A stretch of DNA of 64,000 nucleotides, from NCBI RefSeq assembly GCF_019279795.1, contig NC_056734.1, positions 4,205,369 to 4,269,368 of the forward strand. The letters run 5' to 3'. Shown here piece after piece: positions 47,101-60,737 of this stretch (within the stretch, counting starts at the first letter, position 1; the number at the start of each line of letters is the position of its first letter). The DNA comes from Protopterus annectens. Its lineage: Eukaryota > Chordata > Ceratodontiformes > Protopteridae. The notes under the pieces are model-generated. The model was not told where the DNA came from. It made no database searches and saw nothing but the letters and a program-made list of their open reading frames with translations. Made by a program: the position numbers and the translations under genes.

Positions 47101-50100
47101 CAAAAAGTCGAAAAGCCAAGAAAAATACTTAAAATCTGGAAAGGTAGTCTTTTCTGGTCTCTGCTGCTAGAGGAACACTGCTGGCCACCACGAGGAGCTG
47201 TGCTGAGTTCTCATTAGCTGGAAAAGCCCGCCAAAACGTGCTTTATAGCAGGGGCTGGAAAAGACAGGAAATGACCCAAAATGGCCAATAAACTACAAGT
47301 TACTGCCTTAAACCACTCCTCTGAGGACAAACAGGCAGCTCAGTACTCCCTACTCCCACTAGTGAGTAAAGAAACTACCCCTTGACCAAACAAGGAAAAT
47401 GGAGAAAACAGGAACTGAGACAAAGCCCAGGGATCAGCAAAATCTGGTCTCTGGAACACTAGTTAGGAAAGTATGGAAAGCAAGGATATTTTTTTTTTTT
47501 TTCAAGTTTTTTTACAGAAAAGCAGAAAACACAATAAATGCTATGATTTTCGATTAAATGCTATCAAAAGCTAGTACACTTGAGTGTATTAGCCTGTAGT
47601 TTAACTTTTAGGCAAAACTTAAACTAGCAAGTGCAGTAAACAGTTTTAGCTTATAAACACAGAAAAACAGTGCAAACTTTGATAAAATAAGCAGAAACAG
47701 TAGTCGAAAGGCACAAAAAGTCGAAAAAGCCAAGAAAAATACTTAAAATCTGGAAAGGTAGTCTTTTCTGGTCTCTGCTGCTAGAGGAACACTGCTGGCC
47801 ACCACGAGGAGCTGTGCTGAGTTCTCATTAGCTGGAAAAGCCCGCCAAAGCGTGCTTTATAGCAGGTGGCTGGAAAAGACAGGAAATGACCCAAAATGGC
47901 CAATAAACTACAAGTTACTGCCTTAAACCACTCCTCTGAGGACAAACAGGCAGCTCAGTACTCCCTACTCCCACTAGTGAGTAAAGAAACTACCCCTTGA
48001 CCAAACAAGGAAAATGGAGAAAACAGGAACCAAGACAAAGCCCAGGGATCAGCAAAATCTGGTCTCTGGAACACTAGTTAGGAAAGTATGGAAACCAAGG
48101 ATATTTTTTTTGTTTTTTTCAAGTTTTTTTACAGAAAAGCAGAAAACACAATAAATGCTATGATTTTCGATTAAATGCTATCAAAAGCTAGTACACTTGA
48201 GTGTATTAGCCTGTAGTTTAACTTTTAGGCAAAACTTAAACTAGCAAGTGCAGTAAACAGTTTTAGCTTATAAACACAGTAAAAAACAGTGCAAACTTTG
48301 ATAAAATAAGCAGAAACAGTAGTCGAAAGGCACAAAAAGTCGAAAAAGCCAAGAAAAATACTTAAAATCTGGAAAGGTAGTCTTTCTGGTCTCTGCTGCT
48401 AGAGGAACACTGCTGGCCACCACGAGGAGCTGTGCTGAGTTCTCATTAGCTGGAAAAGCCCGCCAAAACGTGCTTTATAGCAGGGGGCTGGAAAAGACAA
48501 GAAATGACCCAAAATGGCCAATAAACTACAAGTTACTGCCTTAAACCACTCCTCTGAGGACAAACAGGCAGCTCAGTACTCCCTACTCCCACTAGTGAGT
48601 AAAGAAACTACCCCTTGACCAAACAAGGAAAATGGAGAAAACAGGAACCGAGACAAAGCCCAGGGATCAGCAAAATCTGGTCTCTGGAACACTAGTTAGG
48701 AAAGTATGGAAAGCAAGGATATTTTTTTTGTTTTTTTCAAGTTTTTTTACAGAAAAGCAGAAAACACAATAAATGCTATGATTTTCGATTAAATGCTATC
48801 AAAAGCTAGTACACTTGAGTGTATTAGCCTGTAGTTTAACTTTTAGGCAAAACTTAAACTAGCAAGTGCAGTAAACAGTTTTAGCTTATAAACACAGAAA
48901 AACAGTGCAAACTTTGATAAAATAAGCAGAAACAGTAGTCGAAAGGCACAAAAAGTCGAAAAAGCCAAGAAAAATACTTAAAATCTGGAAAGGTAGTCTT
49001 TTCTGGTCTCTGCTGCTAGAGGAACACTGCTGGCCACCACGAGGAGCTGTGCTGAGTTCTCATTAGCTGGAAAAGCCCGCCAAAACGTGCTTTTATAGCA
49101 GGGGCTGGAAAAGACAGGAAATGACCCAAAATGGCCAATAAACTACAAGTTACTGCCTTAAACCACTCCTCTGAGGACAAACAGGCAGCTCAGTACTCCC
49201 TACTCCCACTAGTGAGTAAAGAAACTACCCCTTGACCAAACAAGGAAAATGGAGAAAACAGGAACCAAGACAAAGCCCAGGGATCAGCAAAATCTGGTCT
49301 CTGGAACACTAGTTAGGAAAGTATGGAAAGCAAGCATATTTTTTTTTTTCTTCAAGTTTTTTTACAGAAAAGCAGAAAACACAATAAATGCTATGATTTT
49401 CGATTAAATGCTATCAAAAGCTAGTACACTTGAGTGTATTAGCCTGTAGTTTAACTTTTAGGCAAAACTTAAACTAGCAAGTGCAGTAAACAGTTTTAGC
49501 TTATAAACACAGAAAGAACAGTGCAAACTTTGATAAAATAAGCAGAAACAGTAGTCGAAAGGCACAAAAAGTCGAAAAAGCCAAGAAAAATACTTAAAAT
49601 CTGAAAGGTAGTCTTTCTGGTCTCTGCTGCTAGAGGAACACTGCTGGCCACCACGAGGAGCTGTGCTGAGTTCTCATTAGCTGGAAAAGCCCGCCAAAAC
49701 GTGCTTTATAGCAGGGGCTGGAAAAGACAGGAAATGACCCAAAATGGCCAATAAACTACAAGTTACTGCCTTAAACCACTCCTCTGAGGACAAACAGGCA
49801 GCTCAGTACTCCCTACTCCCACTAGTGAGTAAAGAAACTACCCCTTGACCAAACAAGGAAAATGGAGAAAACAGGAACTGAGACAAAGCCCAGGGATCAG
49901 CAAAATCTGGTCTCTGGAACACTAGTTAGGAAAGTATGGAAAGCAAGGATATTTTTTTTTTTTTTCAAGTTTTTTTACAGAAAAGCAGAAAACACAATAA
50001 ATGCTATGATTTTCGATTAAATGCTATCAAAAGCTAGTACACTTGAGTGTATTAGCCTGTAGTTTAACTTTTAGGCAAAACTTAAACTAGCAAGTGCAGT

Positions 50101-53100
50101 AAACAGTTTTAGCTTATAAACACAGAAAAACAGTGCAAACTTTGATAAAATAAGCAGAAACAGTAGTCGAAAGGCACAAAAAGTCGAAAAAGCCAAGAAA
50201 AATACTTAAAATCTGGAAAGGTAGTCTTTTCTGGTCTCTGCTGCTAGAGGAACACTGCTGGCCACCACGAGGAGCTGTGCTGAGTTCTCAATAGCTGGAA
50301 AAGCCCGCCAAAACGTGCTTTATAGCAGGGGCTGGAAAAGACAGGAAATGACCCAAAATGGCCAATAAACTACAAGTTACTGCCTTAAACCACTCCTCTG
50401 AGGACAAACAGGCAGCTCAGTACTCCCTACTCCCACTAGTGAGTAAAGAAACTACCCCTTGACCAAACAAGGAAAATGGAGAAAACAGGAACTGAGACAA
50501 AGCCCAGGGATCAGCAAAATCTGGTCTCTGGAACACTAGTTAGGAAAGTATGGAAAGCAAGGATATTTTTTTTTGTTTTTTCCAAGTTTTTTTACAGAAA
50601 AGCAGAAAACACAATAAATGCTATGATTTTCGATTAAATGCTATCAAAAGCTAGTACACTTGAGTGTATTAGCCTGTAGTTTAACTTTTAGGCAAAACTT
50701 AAACTAGCAAGTGCAGTAAACAGTTTTAGCTTATAAACACAGTAAAAACAGTGCAAACTTTGATAAAACAAGCAGAAACAGAAGTCGAAAGGCACAAAAA
50801 GTCGAAAAGCCAAGAAAAATACTTAAAATCTGGAAAGGTAGTCTTTTCTGGTCTCTGCTGCTAGAGGAACACTGCTGGCCACCACGAGGAGCTGTGCTGA
50901 GTTCTCATTAGCTGGAAAAGCCCGCCAAAACGTGCTTTATAGCAGGGGCAGGAAAAGACAGGAAATGACCCAAAATGGCCAATAAACTACAAGTTACTGC
51001 CTTAAACCACTCCTCTGAGGACAAACAGGCAGCTCAGTACTCCCTACTCCCACTAGTGAGTAAAGAAACTACCCCTTGACCAAACAAGGAAAATGGAGAA
51101 AACAGGAACTGAGACAAAGCCCAGGGATCAGCAAAATCTGGTCTCTGGAACACTAGTTAGGAAAGTATGGAAAGCAAGGATATTTTTTTTTGTTTTTTCC
51201 AAGTTTTTTTACAGAAAAGCAGAAAACACAATAAATGCTATGATTTTCGATTAAATGCTATCAAAAGCTAGTACACTTGAGTGTATTAGCCTGTAGTTTA
51301 ACTTTTAGGCAAAACTTAAACTAGCAAGTGCAGTAAACAGTTTTAGCTTATAAACACAGAAAAACAGTGCAAACTTTGATAAAATAAGCAGAAACAGTAG
51401 TCGAAAGGCACAAAAAGTCGATTAAAGCCAAGAAAAATACTTAAAATCTGGAAAGGTAGTCTTTTCTGGTCTCTGCTGCTAGAGGAACACTGCTGGCCAC
51501 CACGAGGAGCTGTGCTGAGTTCTCATTAGCTGGAAAAGCCCGCCAAAGCGTGCTTTATAGCAGGGGCTGGAAAAGACAGGAAATGACCCAAAATGGCCAA
51601 TAAACTACAAGTTACTGCCTTAAACCACTCCTCTGAGGACAAACAGGCAGCTCAGTACTCCCTACTCCCACTAGTGAGTAAAGAAACTACCCCTTGACCA
51701 AACAAGGAAAATGGAGAAAACAGGAACTAAGACAAAGCCCAGGGATCAGCAAAATCTGGTCTCTGGAACACTAGTTAGGAAAGTATGGAAAGCAAGGATA
51801 TTTTTTTGTTTTTTTGTTTTTTTCAAGTTTTTTTACAGAAAAGCAGAAAACACAATAAATGCTATGATTTTCGATTAAATGCTATCAAAAGCTAGTACAC
51901 TTGAGTGTATTAGCCTGTAGTTTAACTTTTAGGCAAAACTTAAACTAGCAAGTGCAGTAAACAGTTTTAGCTTATAAACACAGAAAAACAGTGCAAACTT
52001 TGATAAAATAAGCAGAAACAGTAGTCGAAAGGCACAAAAAGTCGAAAAAGCCAAGAAAAATACTTAAAATCTGGAAAGGTAGTCTTTCTTGGTCTCTGCT
52101 GCTAGAGGAACACTGCTGGCCACCACGAGGAGCTGTGCTGAGTTCTCAATAGCTGGAAAAGCCCGCCAAAACGTGCTTTATAGCAGGGGGCTGGAAAAGA
52201 CAGGAAATGACCCAAAATGGCCAATAAACTACAAGTTACTGCCTTAAACCACTCCTCTGAGGACAAACAGGCAGCTCAGTACTCCCTACTCCCACTAGTG
52301 AGTAAAGAAACTACCCCTTGACCAAACAAGGAAAATGGAGAAAACAGGAACTAAGACAAAGCCCAGGGATCAGCAAAATCTGGTCTCTGGAACACTAGTT
52401 AGGAAAGTATGGAAAGCAAGGATATTTTTTTTTGTTTTTTCAAGTTTTTTTACAGAAAAGCAGAAAACACAATAAATGCTATGATTTTCGATTAAATGCT
52501 ATCAAAAGCTAGTACACTTGAGTGTATTAGCCTGTAGTTTAACTTTTAGGCAAAACTTAAACTAGCAAGTGCAGTAAACAGTTTTAGCTTATAAACACAG
52601 AAAAACAGTGCAAACTTTGATAAAATAAGCAGAAACAGTAGTCGAAAGGCACAAAAAGTCGAAAAAGCCAAGAAAAATACTTAAAATCTGGAAAGGTAGT
52701 CTTTTCTGGTCTCTGCTGCTAGAGGAACACTGCTGGCCACCACGAGGAGCTGTGCTGAGTTCTCAATAGCTGGAAAAGCCCGCCAAAACGTGCTTTATAG
52801 CAGGGGGCTGGAAAAGACAGGAAATGACCCAAAATGGCCAATAAACTACAAGTTACTGCCTTAAACCACTCCTCTGAGGACAAACAGGCAGCTCAGTACT
52901 CCCTACTCCCACTAGTGAGTAAAGAAACTACCCCTTGACCAAACAAGGAAAATGGAGAAAACAGGAACTGAGACAAAGCCCAGGGATCAGCAAAATCTGG
53001 TCTCTGGAACACTAGTTAGGAAAGTATGGAAAGCAAGGATATTTTTTTTGTTTTTTTCAAGTTTTTTTACAGAAAAGCAGAAAACACAATAAATGCTATG

Positions 53101-56100
53101 ATTTTCGATTAAATGCTATCAAAAGCTAGTACACTTGAGTGTATTAGCCTGTAGTTTAACTTTTAGGCAAAACTTAAACTAGCAAGTGCAGTAAACAGTT
53201 TTAGCTTATAAACACAGAAAAAACAGTGCAAACTTTGATAAAATAAGCAGAAACAGTAGTCGAAAGGCACAAAAAGTCGAAAAGCCAAGAAAAATACTTA
53301 AAATCTGGAAAGGTAGTCTTTTCTGGTCTCTGCTGCTAGAGGAACACTGCTGGCCACCACGAGGAGCTGTGCTGAGTTCTCATTAGCTGGAAAAGCCCGC
53401 CAAAATGTGCTTTATAGCAGGGGCTGGAAAAGACAGGAAATGACCCAAAATGGCCAATAAACTACAAGTTACTGCCTTAAACCACTCCTCTGAGGACAAA
53501 CAGGCAGCTCAGTACTCCCTACTCCCACTAGTGAGTAAAGAAACTACCCCTTGACCAAACAAGGAAAATGGAGAAAACAGGAACTAAGACAAAGTCCAGG
53601 GAGCAACAAAATCTGGTCTCTGGAACACTAGTTAGGAAAGTATGGAAAGCAAGGATATTTTTTTTTGTTTTTTCAAGTTTTTTTACAGAAAAGCAGAAAA
53701 CACAATAAATGCTATGATTTTCGATTAAATGCTATCAAAAGCTAGTACACTTGAGTGTATTAGCCTGTAGTTTAACTTTTAGGCAAAACTTAAACTAGCA
53801 AGTGCAGTAAACAGTTTTAGCTTATAAACACACTACACACAGTGCAAACTTTGATAAAATAAGCAGAAACAGTAGTCGAAAGGCACAAAAAGTCGAAAAA
53901 GCCAAGAAAAATACTTAAAATCTGGAAAGGTAGTCTTTCTTGGTCTCTGCTGCTAGAGGATCACTGCTGGCCACCACCTGGAGCTGTGCTGAGTTCTCAT
54001 TTGCTGGTAAAGCCCGCCTAACCGTGCTTTATAGCAGGGGGCTGGAAAAGACAGGAAATGACCCAAAATGGCCAATAAACTACAAGTTACTGCCTTAAAC
54101 CACTCCTCTGAGGACAAACAGGCAGCTCAGTACTCCCTACTCCCACTAGTGAGTAAAGAAACTACCCCTTGACCAAACAAGGAAAATGGAGAAAACAGGA
54201 ACTAAGACAAAGCCCAGGGATCAGCAAAATCTGGTCTCTGGAACACTAGTTAGGAAAGTATGGAAAGCAAGGATATTTTTTTTTGTTTTTTTCAAGTTTT
54301 TTTTACAGAAAAGCAGAAAACACAATAAATGCTATGATTTTCGATTAAATGCTATCAAAAGCTAGTACACTTGAGTGTATTAGCCTGTAGTTTAACTTTT
54401 AGGCAAAACTTAAACTAGCAAGTGCAGTAAACAGTTTTAGCTTATAAACACAAAAAAACAGTGCAAACTTTGATAAAATAAGCAGAAACAGTAGTCGAAA
54501 GGCACAAAAAGTCGAAAAAAGCCAAGAAAAATACTTAAAATCTGGAAAGGTAGTCTTTTCTGGTCTCTGCTGCTAGAGGAACACTGCTGGCCACCACGAG
54601 GAGCTGTGCTGAGTTCTCATTAGCTGGAAAAGCCCGCCAAAACGTGCTTTATAGCAGGGGCTGGAAAAGACAGGAAATGACCCAAAATGGCCAATAAACT
54701 ACAAGTTACTGCCTTAAACCACTCCTCTGAGGACAAACAGGCAGCTCAGTACTCCCTACTCCCACTAGTGAGTAAAGAAACTACCCCTTGACCAAACAAG
54801 GAAAATGGAGAAAACAGGAACTGAGACAAAGCCCAGGGATCAGCAAAATCTGGTCTCTGGAACACTAGTTAGGAAAGTATGGAAAGCAAGGATATTTTTT
54901 TTTGTTTTTTTCAAGTTTTTTTTACAGAAAAGCAGAAAACACAATAAATGCTATGATTTTCGATTAAATGCTATCAAAAGCTAGTACACTTGAGTGTATT
55001 AGCCTGTAGTTTAACTTTTAGGCAAAACTTAAACTAGCAAGTGCAGTAAACAGTTTTAGCTTATAAACACAAAAAAACAGTGCAAACTTTGATAAAATAA
55101 GCAGAAACAGTAGTCGAAAGGCACAAACAGTCGAAACGCCAAGAAAAATACTTAAAATCTGGAAAGGTAGTCTTTTCTGGTCTCTGCTGCTAGAGGAACA
55201 CTGCTGGCCACCACGAGGAGCTGTGCTGAGTTCTCATTAGCTGGAAAAGCCCGCCAAAACGTGCTTTATAGCAGGGGCTGGAAAAGACAGGAAATGACCC
55301 AAAATGGCCAATAAACTACAAGTTACTGCCTTAAACCACTCCTCTGAGGACAAACAGGCAGCTCAGTACTCCCTACTCCCACTAGTGAGTAAAGAAACTA
55401 CCCCTTGACCAAACAAGGAAAATGGAGAAAACAGGAACTAAGACAAAGCCCAGGGATCAGCAAAATCTGGTCTCTGGAACACTAGTTAGGAAAGTATGGA
55501 AAGCAAGGATATTTTTTTGTTTTTTCAAGTTTTTTTTACAGAAAAGCAGAAAACACAATAAATGCTATGATTTTCGATTAAATGCTATCAAAAGCTAGTA
55601 CACTTGAGTGTATTAGCCTGTAGTTTAACTTTTAGGCAAAACTTAAACTAGCAAGTGCAGTAAACAGTTTTAGCTTATAAACACAAAAAAACAGTGCAAA
55701 CTTTGATAAAATAAGCAGAAACAGTAGTCGAAAGGCACAAAAAGTCGAAAAAGCCAAGAAAAATACTTAAAATCTGGAAAGGTAGTCTTTCTTGGTCTCT
55801 GCTGCTAGAGGAACACTGCTGGCCACCACGAGGAGCTGTGCTGAGTTCTCAATATCTGGAAAAGCCCGCCAAAATGCGCTTTTATAGCAGGGGGCTGGAA
55901 AAGACAGGAAATTACCCAAATGGCCAATAAACTACAAGTTACTGCCTTAAACCACTCCTCTGAGGACAAACAGGCAGCTCAGTACTCCCTACTCCCACTA
56001 GTGAGTAAAGAAACTACCCCTTGACCAAACAAGGAAAATGGAGAAAACAGGAACTAAGACAAAGCCCAGGGATCAGCAAAATCTGGTCTCTGGAACACTA

Positions 56101-57530
56101 GTTAGGAAAGTATGGAAAGCAAGGATATTTTTTTAGTTTTTTCAAGTTTTTTTACAGAAAAGCAGAAAACACAATAAATGCTATGATTTTCGATTAAATG
56201 CTATCAAAAGCTAGTACACTTGAGTGTATTAGCCTGTAGTTTAACTTTTAGGCAAAACTTAAACTAGCAAGTGCAGTAAACAGTTTTAGCTTATAAACAC
56301 AGGAAAAACAGTGCAAACTTTGATAAAATAAGCAGAAACAGTAGTCGAAAGGCACAAAAAGTCGAAAAAGCCAAGAAAAATACTTAAAATCTGGAAAGGT
56401 AGTCTTTTCTGGTCTCTGCTGCTAGAGGAACACTGCTGGCCACCACGAGGAGCTGTGCTGAGTTCTCAGTAGCTGGAAAAGCCCGCCAAAACGTGCTTTA
56501 TAGCAGGGGGCTGGAAAAGACAGGAAATGACCCAAAATGGCCAATAAACTACAAGTTACTGCCTTAAACCACTCCTCTGAGGACAAACAGGCAGCTCAGT
56601 ACTCCCTACTCCCACTAGTGAGTAAAGAAACTACCCCTTGACCAAACAAGGAAAATGGAGAAAACAGGAACCAAGACAAAGCCCAGGGATCAGCAAAATC
56701 TGGTCTCTGGAACACTAGTTAGGAAAGTATGGAAAGCAAGGATATTTTTTTCTTTTTTTCAAGTTTTTTTTTACAGAAAAGCAGAAAACACAATAAATGC
56801 TATGATTTTCGATTAAATGCTATCAAAAGCTAGTACACTTGAGTGTATTAGCCTGTAGTTTAACTTTTAGGCAAAACTTAAACTAGCAAGTGCAGTAAAC
56901 AGTTTTAGCTTATAAACACAGAAAAGTGCAAACTTTGATAAAATAAGCAGAAACAGTAGTCGAAAGGCACAAAAGTCGAAAACGCCAAGAAAAATACTTA
57001 AAATCTGGAAAGGTAGTCTTTTCTGGTCTCTGCTGCTAGAGGAACACTGCTGGCCACCACGAGGAGCTGTGCTGAGTTCTCAATAGCTGGAAAAGCCCGC
57101 CAAAACGTGCTTTATAGCAGGGGCTGGAGAAGACAGGAAATGACCCAAATGGCCAATAAACTACAAGTTACTGCCTTAAACCACTCCTCTGAGGACAAAC
57201 AGGCAGCTCAGTACTCCCTACTCCCACTAGTGAGTAAAGAAACTACCCCTTGACCAAACAAGGAAAATGGAGAAAACAGGAACTGAGACAAAGCCCAGGG
57301 ATCAGCAAAATCTGGTCTCTGGAACACTAGTTAGGAAAGTATGGAAAGCAAGGATATTTTTTTGTTTTTTTCAAGTTTTTTTACAGAAAAGCAGAAAACA
57401 CAATAAATGCTATGATTTTCGATTAAATGCTATCAAAAGCTAGTACACTTGAGTGTATTAGCCTGTAGTTTAACTTTTAGGCAAAACTTAAACTAGCAAG
57501 TGCAGTAAACAGTTTTAACTTATAAACACA
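41061..57530 (-). repeat. Tandem array of ~617-bp units (26.7 copies), continuous with CR1 5' end
   Basis: Unit starts (at 'tttatagcag') fall at 41061, 41681, 42300, 42918, 43536, 44157, 44773, 45390, 46010, 46626, 47242, 47856, 48474, 49092, 49705, 50319, 50936, 51554, 52177, 52794, 53411, 54028, 54648, 55265, 55881, 56497 and 57111. Spacing is 613-623 bp, with length differences mostly in T-runs. Units are highly alike. Diagnostic variants (AACTGAGAC, AACCAAGAC or AACTAAGAC; CTCAATAGC or CTCATTAGC) alternate without an obvious higher-order period. The last unit stops at 57530, mid-unit, against unrelated sequence. On the CR1 strand the array is upstream of the CR1 leader. Likely tandem promoter monomers of the LINE, or a satellite seeded by it. 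Confidence 0.97.
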
Positions 57531-58004
57531 ATACTTACTGACATTTACTGTCATTGTGAACAGGGGCTACTATTGTTGCACATTCAAACAGCATGAAAAT
57601 AAATACCTCTCTATGTGCTTGATTTGTGGCTCTTTGAAAGAAAGACAGCATAATATTTACTTTGTAATGATATTACTATAAGATGATTTTGAAAATAAAA
57701 GCATGAAGCAGGGAATAATAGGTTTCATTAAACAAATATTGGCTTAAATTTAATTTGTTTAAATTTAGTTTTCAACTCTACACGTAATTTATCAATTAAA
57801 CAATGGTGAGTCTGTACATAACACATTAAAGGAACTGTCAAGTCAGAAAGTGCACCATATTTTAAAATTAAAAATATATGACAACAAGAGGATAAAAGCA
57901 GACTTTACAAGATGAATGAGTCAGGAATGTAAGCAAGGTTGGAGCCATTTTGGATGGAATAAAGTTCATAGGGATAAAATTTTGTTTATATAGCTGGGTT
58001 ACAT
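57531..58004. other. Intergenic flank of the array
   Basis: Unrelated to the array unit; no ORF or repeat recognised. Confidence 0.55.
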
Positions 58005-58060
58005 GTTCATAGGTAAATACTAGGCTAACTGCTCTTGCAGACTATTTTAAACCTTGTCAA
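58005..58060 (-). mobile_element. CR1 3'-end scrap
   Basis: Plus strand 'gttcataggtaaatactaggctaactgc' order resembles 'gttcatactaggctatctgc' at the CR1 3' end (36840-36860), followed by 'gcagac' and 'aaacctt' as in 26160-26200. Only ~55 bp is convincing. Confidence 0.5.
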
Positions 58061-59109
58061 TTTCATTGAAAGGTGAGAGGTGAACTCTCTACCTTTTGTC
58101 TTTATGCCCACCATTACCTTTCCAATGGAAAACAGATGCACACTTACATGCAGTCCAGCAGCCCCCCCCCCCCACACACATATACATGCACACCTTAGGG
58201 CAGTGTGGAGTACTGCCAATTTACTGACATGTCTTTCAAAGGTTGGAGGAAACGGACAGGCTGTGGCTCCCCTACCATTAAATGGATAAAAGTTACTATA
58301 GAAAATGGACAGATGGATGTTGGGTAACCCTGGAATGAGGTGTGGAAGTATTATTTTATAAAAATGGTGCTAGATAATATAGATATAATTTAACAATTCA
58401 CGGAGCTGACATAACAGATTTGTTATAGGTGATAAAGGTAAAAAAATACTACCTGATGCATAAAAACTATGGCTTATAAATGATAGCTGGGTAGGGAAGT
58501 AGAATGACTAAACTCTGTGGGTGTGCTGGTATGTATGAAACTGAAGCAGTAAGCATTATAAGCCAGAATCGAAGCGTACATAAAGTTAGCGGGTATGCAG
58601 GCAAAACAGCTGCTGTCTGCTTACAGTGCTGGTGACCTATGTTATTCTAGTGACTTGGATGCATGTCAAAGGGATGGTTTGTTGTTGTTGTTAGTGATGG
58701 TAGTGAGTGGTAGAATTTAGAGGCTTAATGCCTGCTTCCTTTTCTTGGATGAAGTGTGTGGAATTAGTCTGCGGCAAGTTCACCCATTACCAGAGACTAG
58801 AAGCAAGCTTCAAGCTGTTTAAATGAGTTATGGCATTCACTGAGGACTGACTCATGAAAAAGTGCATAGCCCACTCTATAGGACAATGAATGCACTTTTG
58901 TGAAGGGGGATGACTAGAGAACATCTGAGAAATCAACTCTATAGTACATACGGGTGAAGTACTGAGGGGAACCCAGACAAGCTCAGGACTCATTAGCCAT
59001 GCAGACACTGTAAATTTTGGCCAGTTTAGGTGTAAGTGAATGGCTGATGAAAATCTATCCTATGGCAAGATAGGCAGCCCAGCTTACTATATGGCTGACA
59101 CCTCCTGGG

Positions 59110-59117
<8 letters not shown>
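58061..59117. other. Intergenic
   Basis: A C-run at 58164-58173 and a (GTT)n near 58680-58692. No supported gene. Confidence 0.5.

Positions 59118-59170
<53 letters not shown>
59118..59170. repeat. (GA)n microsatellite
   Basis: About 27 GA units. Open frames through it encode Arg-Glu repeats and are not genes. Confidence 0.96.
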
Positions 59171-59172
<2 letters not shown>

Positions 59173-59962
59173 GTATGGCATATAACATATCATCAGAGGT
59201 TATACACTTTGGCTATGTCAAGTTGCATCTATACGCTAGCCTTGCATCAGCATGTGCAGAAATGTGAATAGTCGCAGCAGATCCTCACATCTTGGCGTGC
59301 ACAAGTTAATTGGGAAGGAAAGGATTACGACCAAGAAAATGGAAAGTAAAAAAAAAGAAGAATTAAAGAAAGTGGAAAGTCCCTTTTGGCTCTCTGGAGG
59401 ACAGCCATGCTGTTACTTTTACTCTCTTCACATAGATTGAATGAGCACATGCATGGTATAGGATTGATGGTTGGTAGGCATGGGGCAAGAAAAAAATATT
59501 TAAAAAAACCGAACCATCCAGCTGTATGATGACCTTGCAGTAGAAGCTGGCAGAACTCCCATGTCAGGCACCATGAACTGGGTCTCAAGGAAAATGGAGA
59601 ATTAGTGATATACTTACCAATTGCATCTTATAATAACAACAATAAAGCAATGCAGTGCACTGTTCTCGCAAACAGAAGTCCAATTCACAGAACAGCAAAT
59701 AGTTCAGAGGTAGAGACAAGTGTCAGTTGTCTATTTGTTCATGCATTGGCACTTCAGCGTCTGCATTACTCCATAACTTACAGACATCTGGGGATCTCAA
59801 ACAAGATTTGTAGCAGTAGTAGGCCTATGTTTCTCAAACTATAGTGATACAGCAAATGAAGTTATGAAATGCATCTTGTTATACCAGGCTTTTAGTCTCT
59901 AAGAGATTTGTAAGTTATACAATGTTTTTGAAGAAAGATGCACATTTGGTCAAGCCAGGACT

Positions 59963-60011
<49 letters not shown>

Positions 60012-60736
60012 TTGGAATGTCAACAATTTATTTAATTGTGTATGTATTTATTTAATATTTTCTAACCAAGATAATAGACTAATGCATGTGGTTCCATTTC
60101 AGCCACAGCCTGGATAATTAGTACCTAAACATAGAATTTAGCATATAAGGTGTGCAAATAAGCAATAACACAAGTAAACTTCAATAAAAATCCATTGATG
60201 ACAAGTTTTAATATGCACTAAAGGTGGTAGTTCTAATCAGAATTTTCAGACTAAAAACAAATAACCAAGTAAATAATTCTGGCAGTTGGACTAATGATGC
60301 TGTCTGATAATAGGATGAGGAAAGAGTTTGCATTCATCCCCTTCATTTAGTTGAGAAATGAACTCAGTCTTAAATTAATTTAACATCATTACAGCTTCTT
60401 ATTGGACAGGAATGGAACCTTTCTATAAAATGTTTGTTTTTTAGCAACACACAGAGTAATGCAAGAGTGACATTATGGCAAATAATTAAAATAAGTGCAT
60501 TTCTTCAGTTAAAAATTGTATTACGCCTTAAAATGTTAGTGACTACTGAGTAAGCAAATTCTTAGTATAATGAAATTTGTTATTTGCATCATTTGCCCAC
60601 CATCAACATGTCTCCATTGAGCTTCAAACAGGCCAATAACACTCTGTCTCTGCTTCCCTTATATCACCATTCCCTTCTTTATCTTTTGAGTGTGAGGCAT
60701 ACACTCACCTTGAAGTGACACTCACAATGTCTGGTC
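59171..60736. other. Intergenic
   Basis: A (TG)n tract of about 24 units lies at 59963-60010. No gene recognised. Confidence 0.5.
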
Positions 60737-60737
60737 A

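Noticed and set aside
41061-57530. CRISPR-like array
   Set aside because: The whole 617-bp unit is repeated; there are no short repeats with unique spacers, and the setting is a eukaryotic LINE.
36823-57531. Target-site duplication around the CR1 plus array
   Set aside because: Only trivial 'acaca' similarity between the two flanks; CR1 usually makes none or very short ones.
59040-59267. ORF with Arg-Glu repeats
   Set aside because: Produced by the (GA)n tract; no flanking domain.
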